The translations under genes were made by a program, and so were the position numbers. Below, one piece after another: positions 14,461 to 22,492 of a stretch of 28,901 bases of DNA (positions are counted from its first letter, which is position 1; each line of letters opens with the position of its first letter). This DNA is from Candidatus Omnitrophota bacterium (GTDB lineage: Bacteria; Omnitrophota; Gorgyraeia; Gygaellales; Profunditerraquicolaceae), in NCBI GenBank assembly GCA_023229385.1, contig JALNZI010000015.1, forward strand, positions 1-28,901. The letters run 5' to 3'. The notes beneath the pieces were generated by a model that was given only the letters and a program-made list of their open reading frames with translations, had not been told where the DNA came from and did no database searches.

Positions 14461-14688
14461 ATGAAAGTAATATTATTAAGTGTTTTATTATTAATTGTCT
14501 GTTGTTCTACAACTACAAATGATAAACTTTTTCCTATTGTTGCAGAAACAGCTAGATTATCATTTGGTATTGGATACAAGACAGCATATACTAATATGCA
14601 ATATAATAAATCAATGTTAGATAATTATAATGATAATTGGAAACAAGATTCTATTAAATTTGAAAAAGTTATACTTACATTACAATAA
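14461..14688 (+). CDS. Small predicted lipoprotein
   Basis: A 75-residue protein with MKVILLSVLLLIVCCSTT, where C14 or C15 is the lipobox cysteine. The mature part is about 60 polar residues. Size and location just before a lysozyme-like gene resemble an outer-membrane spanin subunit, but spanin function cannot be read from sequence alone. Exclusion of other phages is another option. Confidence 0.75.
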   Translation: MKVILLSVLLLIVCCSTTTNDKLFPIVAETARLSFGIGYKTAYTNMQYNKSMLDNYNDNWKQDSIKFEKVILTLQ

Positions 14689-14742
14689 TTACACTATATA
14701 TTATCCGAATAATATAATACTAAACCTTTTAAATTATGTATT

Positions 14743-15306
14743 ATGAAGAGACTCTTAATAAGTATCTCGATGTTATTAATACATTATGTTTTGCTTGCTC
14801 CAACAATTTCATTTTTTATTCATCTTGATTTAGAAGATAAACTAATTAATAATTGGAAACAAGAAAAATATAATGTTGAATTTAATCGTTTTATTGATTA
14901 TTTAGGATATAAAGAATCAAGAAATGATTGGACTGCAATTAATAGCATTAATTGTTTTGGTGAATGGCAATTTTCATATCCTACTTTAAAACACATGGGG
15001 TATGGACATATTACACCAGACAAATTTAGAATAAATCCTTTAGTATTTCCTAGAGAACTTCAGCTTAAAGTATTAAAAGAATTCATTAAAGCAAATGAAA
15101 TAGCGTTGTTTAAATATCAAGGTTATTTTGGAACATATATTAACGATATTCTTATAACTAAAGCTGGATTACTTGCGGCAATGCATTTAGGAGGATTAGG
15201 TTCCATGCACTTGTTTGTTACTTCTAATGGTATTGTAGATAAACAAGATATGAATGGAACAAAAATTTCAGATTATATTAGAGAATTTAACTCTTATAAT
15301 CTATAA
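14743..15306 (+). CDS. Lysozyme/lytic transglycosylase-like protein with N-terminal anchor
   Basis: A 187-residue protein with a hydrophobic N-terminus (about 4-27, signal anchor or signal peptide). The transglycosylase-like core follows: YLGYKESRNDWTAIN places the likely catalytic E58 in the E-S motif, followed by NCFGEWQFSYPTLKHMGY, the counterpart of the G-x-x-Q(F/M) segment of SLT/goose-lysozyme folds. A later AGLLAAMHLGG helix also fits. It would cleave peptidoglycan glycan strands outside the inner membrane. Next to a small lipoprotein gene, it suggests a lysis or envelope module. Confidence 0.75.
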   Translation: MKRLLISISMLLIHYVLLAPTISFFIHLDLEDKLINNWKQEKYNVEFNRFIDYLGYKESRNDWTAINSINCFGEWQFSYPTLKHMGYGHITPDKFRINPLVFPRELQLKVLKEFIKANEIALFKYQGYFGTYINDILITKAGLLAAMHLGGLGSMHLFVTSNGIVDKQDMNGTKISDYIREFNSYNL

Positions 15307-15335
15307 CAAATTAAACATTTTTAATAATTATTCAT

Positions 15336-17432
15336 ATGGTAGGTGCGTATTATGATATAGAAGTATTTAGTAATTATGTTAGCTTTTTGTTTCTGGACAT
15401 GACTACTAAACAGGAATGGATAGACATGTATATTGATGCAGACATTAATAAAGATGTCGAAACGAAGAGATACGCACTTACTCATATGAATTATAAGTGT
15501 TTTATTCTTCATAAAGATCAATATGATGCTGTTGAATTTTTTGAATTTATGAAAGATATTAAATTACTTATAGGATTCAATAGCATTAAATTTGATGATC
15601 TTTTGGTTATGAAGATGTACATAATGAAAGATGTTGTATTAGAACCAAGTACACATTGGTGGGCTATAGAGAGAATGAAAATGTTATCTGATGAAATTAT
15701 AGGTAATAAGGATATTAATTACAAATGGATTGATGAAGACTTAAAGAAGTTTAAACAATGGTGGACAAGTATTGATCTATTAATGTCATTATTTGAAACA
15801 ATAGCTAGAAAGAGTTTAAAACAAGCAGCTATTAATATAAAATGGTATAGAATAGAAGATTTACCGTTAAAACCAGATAGTAATGTTAATATTGATCAAT
15901 TTTCTAAAATATTTGATTATAATATGAATGATGTTCTTATTACTAGAGCATTACATTTAAAAAAGAAATCAGAATTTGAATTAAGAATAAATATCGGTGC
16001 TAAATATGGTGTAAATGTATTGACTTCTAATAGAAGTACAATAGCTGATAAATTAATGGGTAAATTTTATTCCGAATATACTGGATTAAAGTATTTTCAG
16101 TTTAAAGATTTAAGAACTTATAGAAGTGTTATTAATTTTGGAGAAATTCTTAATCCTAGAATTAATTTTATTACACCTAGTTTAAAGCGGGCATATGAAG
16201 AAATAATGAATACTGATTTTCATGTTGATAAAAAATATTTAAAAAAGATAATATTCCATGAAAAAGGATATAATATAAGAACTGGAGGATTACATAGTAT
16301 AGATCGTCCAGGTAGATTTGAAGTTGATGCTACAAATAAATTTTTACGTGATGCAGACGTTAGTAGTTATTATCCAAGTTTAGTATATAATGAAGGGGTA
16401 TGTCCAGCACATTTAGCTAGATTAGCATTTTTATCTATTGTATTAATGATAAAAAATGATAGATTAAAATATAAAGACGATGCTAAGTTATTTAAATCAC
16501 TTGCTAGATATGCAGAAGCTAAAGATGCTAAAACTGGTGCTGATGCATTAAAGATTGTAGCTAATAGTGGATTGTTTGGTAAAATGGGATATGATGGTTG
16601 GTTATTAGATCTTAAAGCAATGTATCAAGTAACACTTAATGGTCAGTTATATCTAATGATGTTAATTGAACAATTAGAAGAATCTGGAATAGAAGTAATC
16701 AGTGCTAATACAGATGGTATCATAGCTAAATTTGATAAGACTAAATTACAAAATTACAATGATATTACAACTGCATGGCAAGCATATACTCAATTACAAT
16801 TAGAGTTTACTGATTATATTAAATACGTAAGAACATCTGTAAATTCATATATTGCAATAAAGAAAGAATGGTTAGAACATCCTGAAATGGAAGATGTTAT
16901 TAAGCGAAAAGATGAATTTATAACTGAGGTTGAATTATCTAAAGGATTTAATGCGCCTATAGTTGCTATTGCAATTGATAAATTAATTGTAAATAATATT
17001 CCTATTGAACAAACTATTCGTAATCACACTGACATTTATGATTATTGTATAAGTGTTAAAACTGGAGATGTATATGATAAGCAATTACATACTATTCAGA
17101 ATGGAGAATTAGATGTAATGATGTTATCTAAGAATTTAAGATATTTTGTATCTAATAAAGGAGGAACATTACTTAAACATAAAACAGATAATAATAATGT
17201 AGATAAATATGCTAATATGATTAAAGGTGTATTGATAACACCATTTAATGATTATTTTAGAGTTGATAATATGAATGAATATGACATTAATTATCAATAT
17301 TATATTAAACGTGCTACTGATTTATTACTTAAAATAGAAGGTGAATATAGTAAACCTAGAGCAAGTAGAGTGTTTAGAGGTAGTAAGAAAAAAGGTGTTG
17401 AACAAATTGGTAAACTATTTGATAATATTTAA
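15336..17432 (+). CDS. DNA polymerase, family B, with 3'-5' exonuclease
   Basis: A 698-residue replicative polymerase. Exonuclease motifs: YYDIEVF (D7, E9), GFNSIKFDD (N82, D87) and YNMND (Y195, D199), all intact. Polymerase motifs: A, DVSSYYPS (D341); B, KIVANSGLFG (K406, N410, G412); C, ISANTDGII (D460), in which the usual D-T-D is N-T-D, so only the second acidic residue remains. The C-terminus is basic (SRVFRGSKKKG). It is shorter than T4 or cellular PolB, lying in the small-phage range. It heads a run that includes a zinc ribbon gene and a helicase. Confidence 0.93.
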   Translation: MVGAYYDIEVFSNYVSFLFLDMTTKQEWIDMYIDADINKDVETKRYALTHMNYKCFILHKDQYDAVEFFEFMKDIKLLIGFNSIKFDDLLVMKMYIMKDVVLEPSTHWWAIERMKMLSDEIIGNKDINYKWIDEDLKKFKQWWTSIDLLMSLFETIARKSLKQAAINIKWYRIEDLPLKPDSNVNIDQFSKIFDYNMNDVLITRALHLKKKSEFELRINIGAKYGVNVLTSNRSTIADKLMGKFYSEYTGLKYFQFKDLRTYRSVINFGEILNPRINFITPSLKRAYEEIMNTDFHVDKKYLKKIIFHEKGYNIRTGGLHSIDRPGRFEVDATNKFLRDADVSSYYPSLVYNEGVCPAHLARLAFLSIVLMIKNDRLKYKDDAKLFKSLARYAEAKDAKTGADALKIVANSGLFGKMGYDGWLLDLKAMYQVTLNGQLYLMMLIEQLEESGIEVISANTDGIIAKFDKTKLQNYNDITTAWQAYTQLQLEFTDYIKYVRTSVNSYIAIKKEWLEHPEMEDVIKRKDEFITEVELSKGFNAPIVAIAIDKLIVNNIPIEQTIRNHTDIYDYCISVKTGDVYDKQLHTIQNGELDVMMLSKNLRYFVSNKGGTLLKHKTDNNNVDKYANMIKGVLITPFNDYFRVDNMNEYDINYQYYIKRATDLLLKIEGEYSKPRASRVFRGSKKKGVEQIGKLFDNI

Positions 17433-17435
17433 AAT

Positions 17436-17618
17436 ATGGAAGAAATTACAATTAAACAACAAGATGAAGAACAATTTGGCATTTGTGAAGAAATTGAAAT
17501 ATATACAATGTTTTATAGATGTCCTAATTGCAATGATCCTATCTCTTCAGCATTTGAAATAGCTGAAGGTTATAATTATTGTCCTTATTGTAGTATCAAA
17601 ATTAATTGGATTAAATAA
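17436..17618 (+). CDS. Small zinc-ribbon protein
   Basis: A 60-residue protein with an acidic N-terminal half and a C-terminal zinc ribbon: YRCPNCNDP and, about 18 residues on, YCPYCSIK. Four cysteines in two CPxC knuckles are complete. Such ribbons bind DNA, RNA or protein partners. It starts three bases after the polymerase stop, so a role beside the polymerase is plausible but unproven. Confidence 0.8.
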   Translation: MEEITIKQQDEEQFGICEEIEIYTMFYRCPNCNDPISSAFEIAEGYNYCPYCSIKINWIK

Positions 17619-17627
17619 TATTTAATT

Positions 17628-18044
17628 ATGGCAAAAAAATCTGAATATAAATGTGTTCTCTATGAAAAAGGAGATAAACTTGTATCTAAATTTAATAATT
17701 TGTTTGATGAAAAACTAATTCTTGAAGTTGAAGATACTGAATTAACGTATGTTGGTATATATCCTACATTATTTATAAAATTTGTAGGTAAGCCTAAAGA
17801 CATTAGTGATTTATCTAATTATTATGTTCCTGCTGGAGAAACAGTAGAAAAGTATAAAGATGGATTAAAATATTTTAATGAAGCTAAAGTAAAAGCTAAA
17901 TCTGAAAAATCATCTAAAACAGAAATAACATTTACTAGAAGATTTAATCCTAAAACAGATTCTTTAACAGCAGAAGATCTAAAACCTAGAATTATGCCAA
18001 GAGGATTTTTAAATGGTAGACCACAAACAACTAAAGAAAATTAA
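17628..18044 (+). CDS. Unknown lysine-rich protein
   Basis: A 138-residue protein. The N-terminal part is probably beta-rich (SEYKCVLYEKGDKLVSKF). A linker rich in Lys and Ser follows (about 86-103), then ITFTRRFNPKTD, and the tail is basic with RIMPRGFLNGRP. No known motif is seen. It lies between the zinc ribbon and the coiled-coil membrane protein genes. Confidence 0.72.
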   Translation: MAKKSEYKCVLYEKGDKLVSKFNNLFDEKLILEVEDTELTYVGIYPTLFIKFVGKPKDISDLSNYYVPAGETVEKYKDGLKYFNEAKVKAKSEKSSKTEITFTRRFNPKTDSLTAEDLKPRIMPRGFLNGRPQTTKEN

Positions 18045-18065
18045 TTAACTTTAAATTATACTAAA

Positions 18066-18770
18066 ATGAAAGATCAAAGACTTACAAATATATTACTTAT
18101 ATTTGTTACAATATGTTTAATAGTTACTAGTATATTATTATATTTCAGTTCTAAAAGAATAAATAATTTACAACAAATTGAAACTATGTATATAGTTTCT
18201 CAGGATAGTCTTAGATTTGAAAGAAGTAAAAATAATGAGCAAACTGCTACTATTGAAGTTCTTACTTCTGAAAATACAGCATTATTTACAAAATTAAAAA
18301 GCAGTGATGCTAGTATAAATAGATTACAAAATCTTGTAAAAGAATACGAACTTAAAATAGGAAAATTAAATACTGCTATTGTAACAAGTAATACTACAAT
18401 TGTTAACTTACAAGATAGTATAAAATCTATTATTATAGGATATACTAATAATATAGATACTCCTTCAATTACTTATCCTATTTATAATCGTAAATTTACT
18501 AGAGAATGGTATAATGGTGAAATTACTATGGGATTAACAAAACTAGACTTAAATATTAAAATCAAAAATGATTATGATGTTACTATTGGTGGTGAAAAAG
18601 TTAGTCTATTTAAAAGAAAGATGTATGCTAATATTACTAATCTTAATCCAGATACTGAAACTACTGTAATGAAAGTATATCAAAAACAAGAAGTTAAAAC
18701 TAATACATTAAAAACATTCGGTATAGGAAGTGCGGTAGGATTTGCAGTAGGATTATTAATACTAAAATAA
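18066..18770 (+). CDS. Membrane-anchored coiled-coil protein, spanin-like candidate
   Basis: A 234-residue protein with an N-terminal membrane helix (about 9-28), a long predicted coiled coil (about 30-120, heptads with LTSENTALFTKLKSS and on), a folded C-terminal part and a final hydrophobic, glycine-rich stretch (GIGSAVGFAVGLLILK). Bacteroidetes phages often carry such proteins near lysis genes, and the N-terminal anchor plus periplasmic coiled coil resembles an inner-membrane spanin. The second hydrophobic end is unlike Rz. The function is inferred. Confidence 0.72.
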   Translation: MKDQRLTNILLIFVTICLIVTSILLYFSSKRINNLQQIETMYIVSQDSLRFERSKNNEQTATIEVLTSENTALFTKLKSSDASINRLQNLVKEYELKIGKLNTAIVTSNTTIVNLQDSIKSIIIGYTNNIDTPSITYPIYNRKFTREWYNGEITMGLTKLDLNIKIKNDYDVTIGGEKVSLFKRKMYANITNLNPDTETTVMKVYQKQEVKTNTLKTFGIGSAVGFAVGLLILK

Positions 18771-18772
18771 CT

Positions 18773-19036
18773 ATGAATTTAAAAAAATCTATTAATTTCG
18801 CTAAAGAAATTAACAAAAAGTTGAGAATAAAACCTAGATACGATGAATATAATCGTTTTCATGTAAGAAGGTATAATACATTACTTAGAATTTATAAATA
18901 CATTAATGAAAATCATTTTCTAATGTACGCACAATGTAATATAAAACATTGTAGTAGAAGTAATAATGGCAAAGGTCATTTCTTCTATGATTTATATAAT
19001 AGAGATAACGATATATTTATAACATATTACACATGA
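18773..19036 (+). CDS. Unknown basic, tyrosine-rich protein
   Basis: An 87-residue protein, rich in Arg, Lys, Asn and Tyr, with a helical first half. It has no motif that I recognise. Its TGA overlaps the start codon of the helicase gene (ATGA at 19033-19036), so the two are translationally coupled. It might be a helicase accessory factor, but nothing proves that. Confidence 0.72.
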   Translation: MNLKKSINFAKEINKKLRIKPRYDEYNRFHVRRYNTLLRIYKYINENHFLMYAQCNIKHCSRSNNGKGHFFYDLYNRDNDIFITYYT

Positions 19037-20544
19037 ATTTAGACATTACAAAAAGAGACAGACAAGTTGAAGCATCAACCAGATGGAGAAATGCTAGAGG
19101 AATTGGAACATTAGTTCATCCAATGAGATTTGGTAAAACATTTGAAACAATATCATTTATTATAAATCCACATTTAAATGTTAATGTTGGAAATACAGTA
19201 ATTGTAATTGTTCCATCTGATATTGTAAATAAACATTGGGAAGATAATCTTAAGTCATATTGTGTAGATTTGCTTAGAGTTACTATTATTTCAGTAAATT
19301 ATGCAGTTTTAAATAAGATAGAAACTAGTTGCACATTATTAGTCGTTGATGAATTACATAAATATACTAATACTCCTGAAAGAAAAGCTGTAATTGATGG
19401 AACTTTAATAAAACATCATTATAGATTAGGACTCACTGGAACATATCCAAATAGTATTAATTGGATTGAAGAATTATATCCTATTGTAGATATTATTACT
19501 GAAGAAGAAGCGATAGCTAATAAATGGACTAGTCCTTTTATAGAATATAATCTACTTCTTGAATTATCTGCAATTGATAAAGCTAAATATGAAAAATTTA
19601 GTAAGCCTATAAAAGAAACTCTTGAACTATTTAAACCACTTCTTTCTATATTAGTCAGAGAAGAGAATAAAAGAATATTTGAAGATGAATTTTCTCTAAT
19701 TACAGCATGCACAAAAGGGTTTTCTACAATAAGTTTATCAGGAAGAGATAAATGGGTTACTTATGACCAATTATGTAATACAATAGCGTATCTATTAGGT
19801 TGGCATAAAGACTTAGATATAACAATCCCCGTAAATGAAGAATTGCATAAAATTTGGTGTCCTATTGCTATACATAACAGAGCCAAAGTATTTATAGATT
19901 TTGTTAGAAAGAGAAATGATATTCTAATTGATAATAATATTAAATTAGAAGTTATTGGTGATATAATTGAAAGAAATCCTGTACCTACAATATTATTCAA
20001 TGAAAGTACAGTATTTGCTGATAGATTAACAAATTATCTTAATAACAGATTTAAAGATACTTTTAGAGTTGCTTGTTATCATTCTAAAATTGATTCTAGA
20101 GAAATGATAGATCCTACTACAGGAGATTGTTTCAAATTTACTACTGGAGATAGAAAAGGTAAACCTAAAATATTAGGTAAGGAATCAATTAAGAAAATAG
20201 TTATTGAAGGATTTAGAAATGGATACTACAATGCATTATCTACTGCAAAGTCTTTAGATGAAGGATTAGATATTCCTAAGATTGAACAAGTAATATGTAG
20301 TGGTGGAACTACTAATCCAATGACCTATCAACAACGTACTGCAAGAGGAAAGACTGTAGATTTTTACAATCCTGATAAAATTACTAAAATATATAATCTT
20401 GTATTTGATGATTTTAGTAATATTGATGGTGAATTAATCAAAAGTAGGGATAAAACAAAGCTAATTTTGAGGCAACAATCAACAGGAAGCTCAATAAAAT
20501 GGATCAAAAATTTAGACGATATAAATATTGATACATCCGAATAA
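19033..20544 (+). CDS. SNF2-like superfamily 2 helicase/translocase
   Basis: A 503-residue SF2 protein. Motif I PMRFGKT (30-36), motif II VVDELHK (DELH, 106-109), motif III LTGTYPN (134-140), motif V region DEGLDIPKIEQVICSG and motif VI QQRTARGKT (433-441, where Q-x-x-R-x-x-R is slightly degenerate). The wide spacing between the two RecA-like lobes and the short GKT loop fit phage SNF2-type proteins reported in crAss-like replication blocks. The likely role is ATP-driven movement on duplex DNA in replication or recombination. It lies just before a RecT-like gene with its own promoter candidate. Confidence 0.85.
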   Translation: MNLDITKRDRQVEASTRWRNARGIGTLVHPMRFGKTFETISFIINPHLNVNVGNTVIVIVPSDIVNKHWEDNLKSYCVDLLRVTIISVNYAVLNKIETSCTLLVVDELHKYTNTPERKAVIDGTLIKHHYRLGLTGTYPNSINWIEELYPIVDIITEEEAIANKWTSPFIEYNLLLELSAIDKAKYEKFSKPIKETLELFKPLLSILVREENKRIFEDEFSLITACTKGFSTISLSGRDKWVTYDQLCNTIAYLLGWHKDLDITIPVNEELHKIWCPIAIHNRAKVFIDFVRKRNDILIDNNIKLEVIGDIIERNPVPTILFNESTVFADRLTNYLNNRFKDTFRVACYHSKIDSREMIDPTTGDCFKFTTGDRKGKPKILGKESIKKIVIEGFRNGYYNALSTAKSLDEGLDIPKIEQVICSGGTTNPMTYQQRTARGKTVDFYNPDKITKIYNLVFDDFSNIDGELIKSRDKTKLILRQQSTGSSIKWIKNLDDINIDTSE

Positions 20545-20560
20545 AAAAAGTTAGATTTTC

Positions 20561-20592
20561 CTTGCAAGTTTGAAAAATTGAATGTATATTTG
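20561..20592 (+). promoter_or_regulatory. Bacteroidetes-type promoter candidate before the RecT-like gene
   Basis: CTTGCA (20561-20566), 18 bases, then TATATTTG (20585-20592), matching the minus-strand candidate at 2785-2816 in both elements and spacing. The predicted start site would fall just before the ATG at 20608, giving a very short leader. Confidence 0.55.
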
Positions 20593-20607
20593 AATAACAA
20601 ATCAATT

Positions 20608-21594
20608 ATGGAAAGTACAAATAATAATAAAGTTAGTGTAATTACTAATGATCTAGATGCTACAATACATGCATTTGAAAAGATCAAAGAAGTAGCTACA
20701 TATTTAGCTACTAGTGAAGCCTTCACTAAAGGATTTGAAATTAGAGATAAAGATGGTAATATTATCATAGATGAAAATACTGGAAAACCTAAGATAAATA
20801 TTGCTGATGTTGCATTATGTTTAATGACAGGTCACGAATTAGGTCTTAATATGGGTGGATCATTACTGTACGGTAAAAAACTTAATCAATCTACTTATAT
20901 GAGTATTATGAAAGGTAAAGGATTAGGTGTTGATATTGCAACAGCTATTGAAAAAATAATTACAATACCTAGTAAAAATGGTAATACTGTAAGTTATACA
21001 ATGGTAGATATAATTAGTGCTAAACTAATGCAAAATCAAATTACCTTTCTACCGTTTATAAAAAATTATGCTCCATACTATATCTATAGAGATGCTGATA
21101 GGAATGAATTAGAATTAGATAAAATTTTAGATAAAGATACAGATAATCTTCTTGATAAATATGAAGTAGTTAATTTGTCAGATACTCCTGATAATATTAA
21201 AATAAAAGTTAAAGAGATTAAAGATGCTAGTAAAATAGTAATTACTAAAGAACAACATGGATATTATACAAAAGCAAAATTTACTCGTAAATATCCAGAT
21301 GGTAGTACAGTAGTTCATTATCAGAGATTCAGTACATTAGATGCAGAAAGAGCAGGATTACTTCCTACATATGGTTCTGATGCTAATGATAAAAGTAAAA
21401 TTGTATTACTTTCTCCAGGTAAAGATAATTGGATTAATAATACACCACAAATGTTAGCTAATAGAGTAATATCTATTGGCGGTAGAATAATTGGAGCAGA
21501 CTTACTTAATGGTATTTATACTAGAGAAGAAGTTGTAAGTGCTGGTATAGTAAGTGAAAATGAAGCTCCTATAGTTGATGCTGTAATTGTGTAA
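20608..21594 (+). CDS. RecT-like single-strand annealing protein
   Basis: A 328-residue protein with the RecT-superfamily layout: IADVALCLMTGHELGLNMGG (early helix and GLxP-like turn), GKKLN, and later HYQRFSTLDAERAGLLP. It ends with DNWINNTPQMLANRVISIGG and NGIYTREEV, the counterpart of W-x-x-x-P-x-x-M-L-x-x-R-A...Y-T-x-E-E in RecT relatives. Such proteins coat single-stranded DNA and anneal complementary strands. I chose ATG 20608 (leader TCAATTATG) over an upstream TTG at 20578, which overlaps the promoter candidate. A partner nuclease may be the gene at 587-1525. Confidence 0.75.
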   Translation: MESTNNNKVSVITNDLDATIHAFEKIKEVATYLATSEAFTKGFEIRDKDGNIIIDENTGKPKINIADVALCLMTGHELGLNMGGSLLYGKKLNQSTYMSIMKGKGLGVDIATAIEKIITIPSKNGNTVSYTMVDIISAKLMQNQITFLPFIKNYAPYYIYRDADRNELELDKILDKDTDNLLDKYEVVNLSDTPDNIKIKVKEIKDASKIVITKEQHGYYTKAKFTRKYPDGSTVVHYQRFSTLDAERAGLLPTYGSDANDKSKIVLLSPGKDNWINNTPQMLANRVISIGGRIIGADLLNGIYTREEVVSAGIVSENEAPIVDAVIV

Positions 21595-21777
21595 TAAAGC
21601 GAGATGATTAAGTGATTATTTTAAAAAGTAACATCGCAACAGATAAGGATTTTTCCTAATAATGCAATAATGCAAATAGGCGATATAATACATAATCATA
21701 AATAAAGTACTAATCATCATAATTCTTTTTATATTTCAATTTTTATTTCTTATTGTTAAACTTAAAATTTTAAAACA
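21595..21777. other. Intergenic leader before two codon-biased genes
   Basis: This 183-base gap holds no frame of useful length. AGGA-TTTT-TCCT forms a small hairpin near 21648-21659, and AATGCA is repeated (21662 and 21670 area). GATATAATAC at about 21683 resembles a promoter -10 box, and ATATAATAC also occurs near 14713 before the transglycosylase-like gene. A strong promoter for the gene at 21778 is expected here but cannot be fixed. Confidence 0.4.
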
Positions 21778-22410
21778 ATGAATTTATCTAGATTTTCAAA
21801 CTCTTTTGTTGGTAAGACAGTAGCAAGTGGTAGCAAAGTTCAGGGAAGTGCATATCCTACATTGACAGCAACGTCCACTAAGGACAAATTTGTTCTTAAT
21901 GGAAAAGCATTGGCTCTTATGGGATTATCAGAAGGGTCTAATGTTGTTATGATTGATATGAACAGAGGAGAACAGGTTGTTGATGATTCTAATGCTCGTT
22001 GGTATCTTACTCAGGGTTGGGATAAGGGAAAAGGACAGACCGAAGGTGCTAAAATAGGTAGGAATGGTAGTTTTTCATATGCTGGAATTTATTCAGCTAT
22101 TATGATGAATAATCCTGCTATATCTGAAGCTAGTATAAAGGATATGGTTGCTGCAGGAAAAGGTATTACTCGTCAGACTGGAACTGCTGATGCTCCTAAA
22201 GAAGCATTTATTGCAACACAGAAAGTAACTTTCAAAGTAGAAAGGCTTATTCAGCCTAATGAAGTTGAAGGTGAACCTGATCTTACAGAATTTGAAGTTG
22301 CTAAAGGTATATTCCAGCCTGTATTTGCTCTTACAGAAATGGATATCGTTGCACATACTCCTCGTGCAGAAGGAGAAGAAGATGATGCTACTGACGAAGC
22401 TACTGAATAA
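21778..22410 (+). CDS. Unknown abundant-type protein with acidic tail
   Basis: A 210-residue protein using GGT, CGT, CAG and GCT codons more than its neighbours, which suggests high expression. The first 60 residues are polar and Ser/Thr/Gly-rich; the middle includes GWDKGKGQTEGAKIGRNG; the tail is strongly acidic (EGEEDDATDEATE). Acidic tails mark phage single-strand DNA-binding proteins such as T4 gp32 and T7 gp2.5, and the neighbours are RecT-like and primase genes, so that role is possible. No OB-fold motif is provable by eye. It ends with its own terminator. Confidence 0.82.
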   Translation: MNLSRFSNSFVGKTVASGSKVQGSAYPTLTATSTKDKFVLNGKALALMGLSEGSNVVMIDMNRGEQVVDDSNARWYLTQGWDKGKGQTEGAKIGRNGSFSYAGIYSAIMMNNPAISEASIKDMVAAGKGITRQTGTADAPKEAFIATQKVTFKVERLIQPNEVEGEPDLTEFEVAKGIFQPVFALTEMDIVAHTPRAEGEEDDATDEATE

Positions 22411-22433
22411 CATTATTTTAATTCATAAAACAC

Positions 22434-22466
22434 AAGGAGTAGTTAACATAACTACTCCTTCTTTTT
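22434..22466 (+). terminator. Intrinsic terminator after the 21778-22410 gene
   Basis: AAGGAGTAGTTA (22434-22445) pairs perfectly with TAACTACTCCTT (22449-22460) around loop ACA, followed by CTTTTT. This is a strong rho-independent terminator, 23 bases after the stop codon. Confidence 0.9.
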
Positions 22467-22492
22467 AATCATTACTTAATAAATATATAATT

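Noticed and set aside
17341..17562. Plus-strand frame overlapping the polymerase end and zinc ribbon gene
   Set aside because: It lies in another frame of two well-supported genes and has low-complexity composition.
19419..20768. Three minus-strand frames opposite the SNF2-like and RecT-like genes
   Set aside because: They are Ser/Leu/Ile-rich mirror translations of real genes, with no leader sequences.
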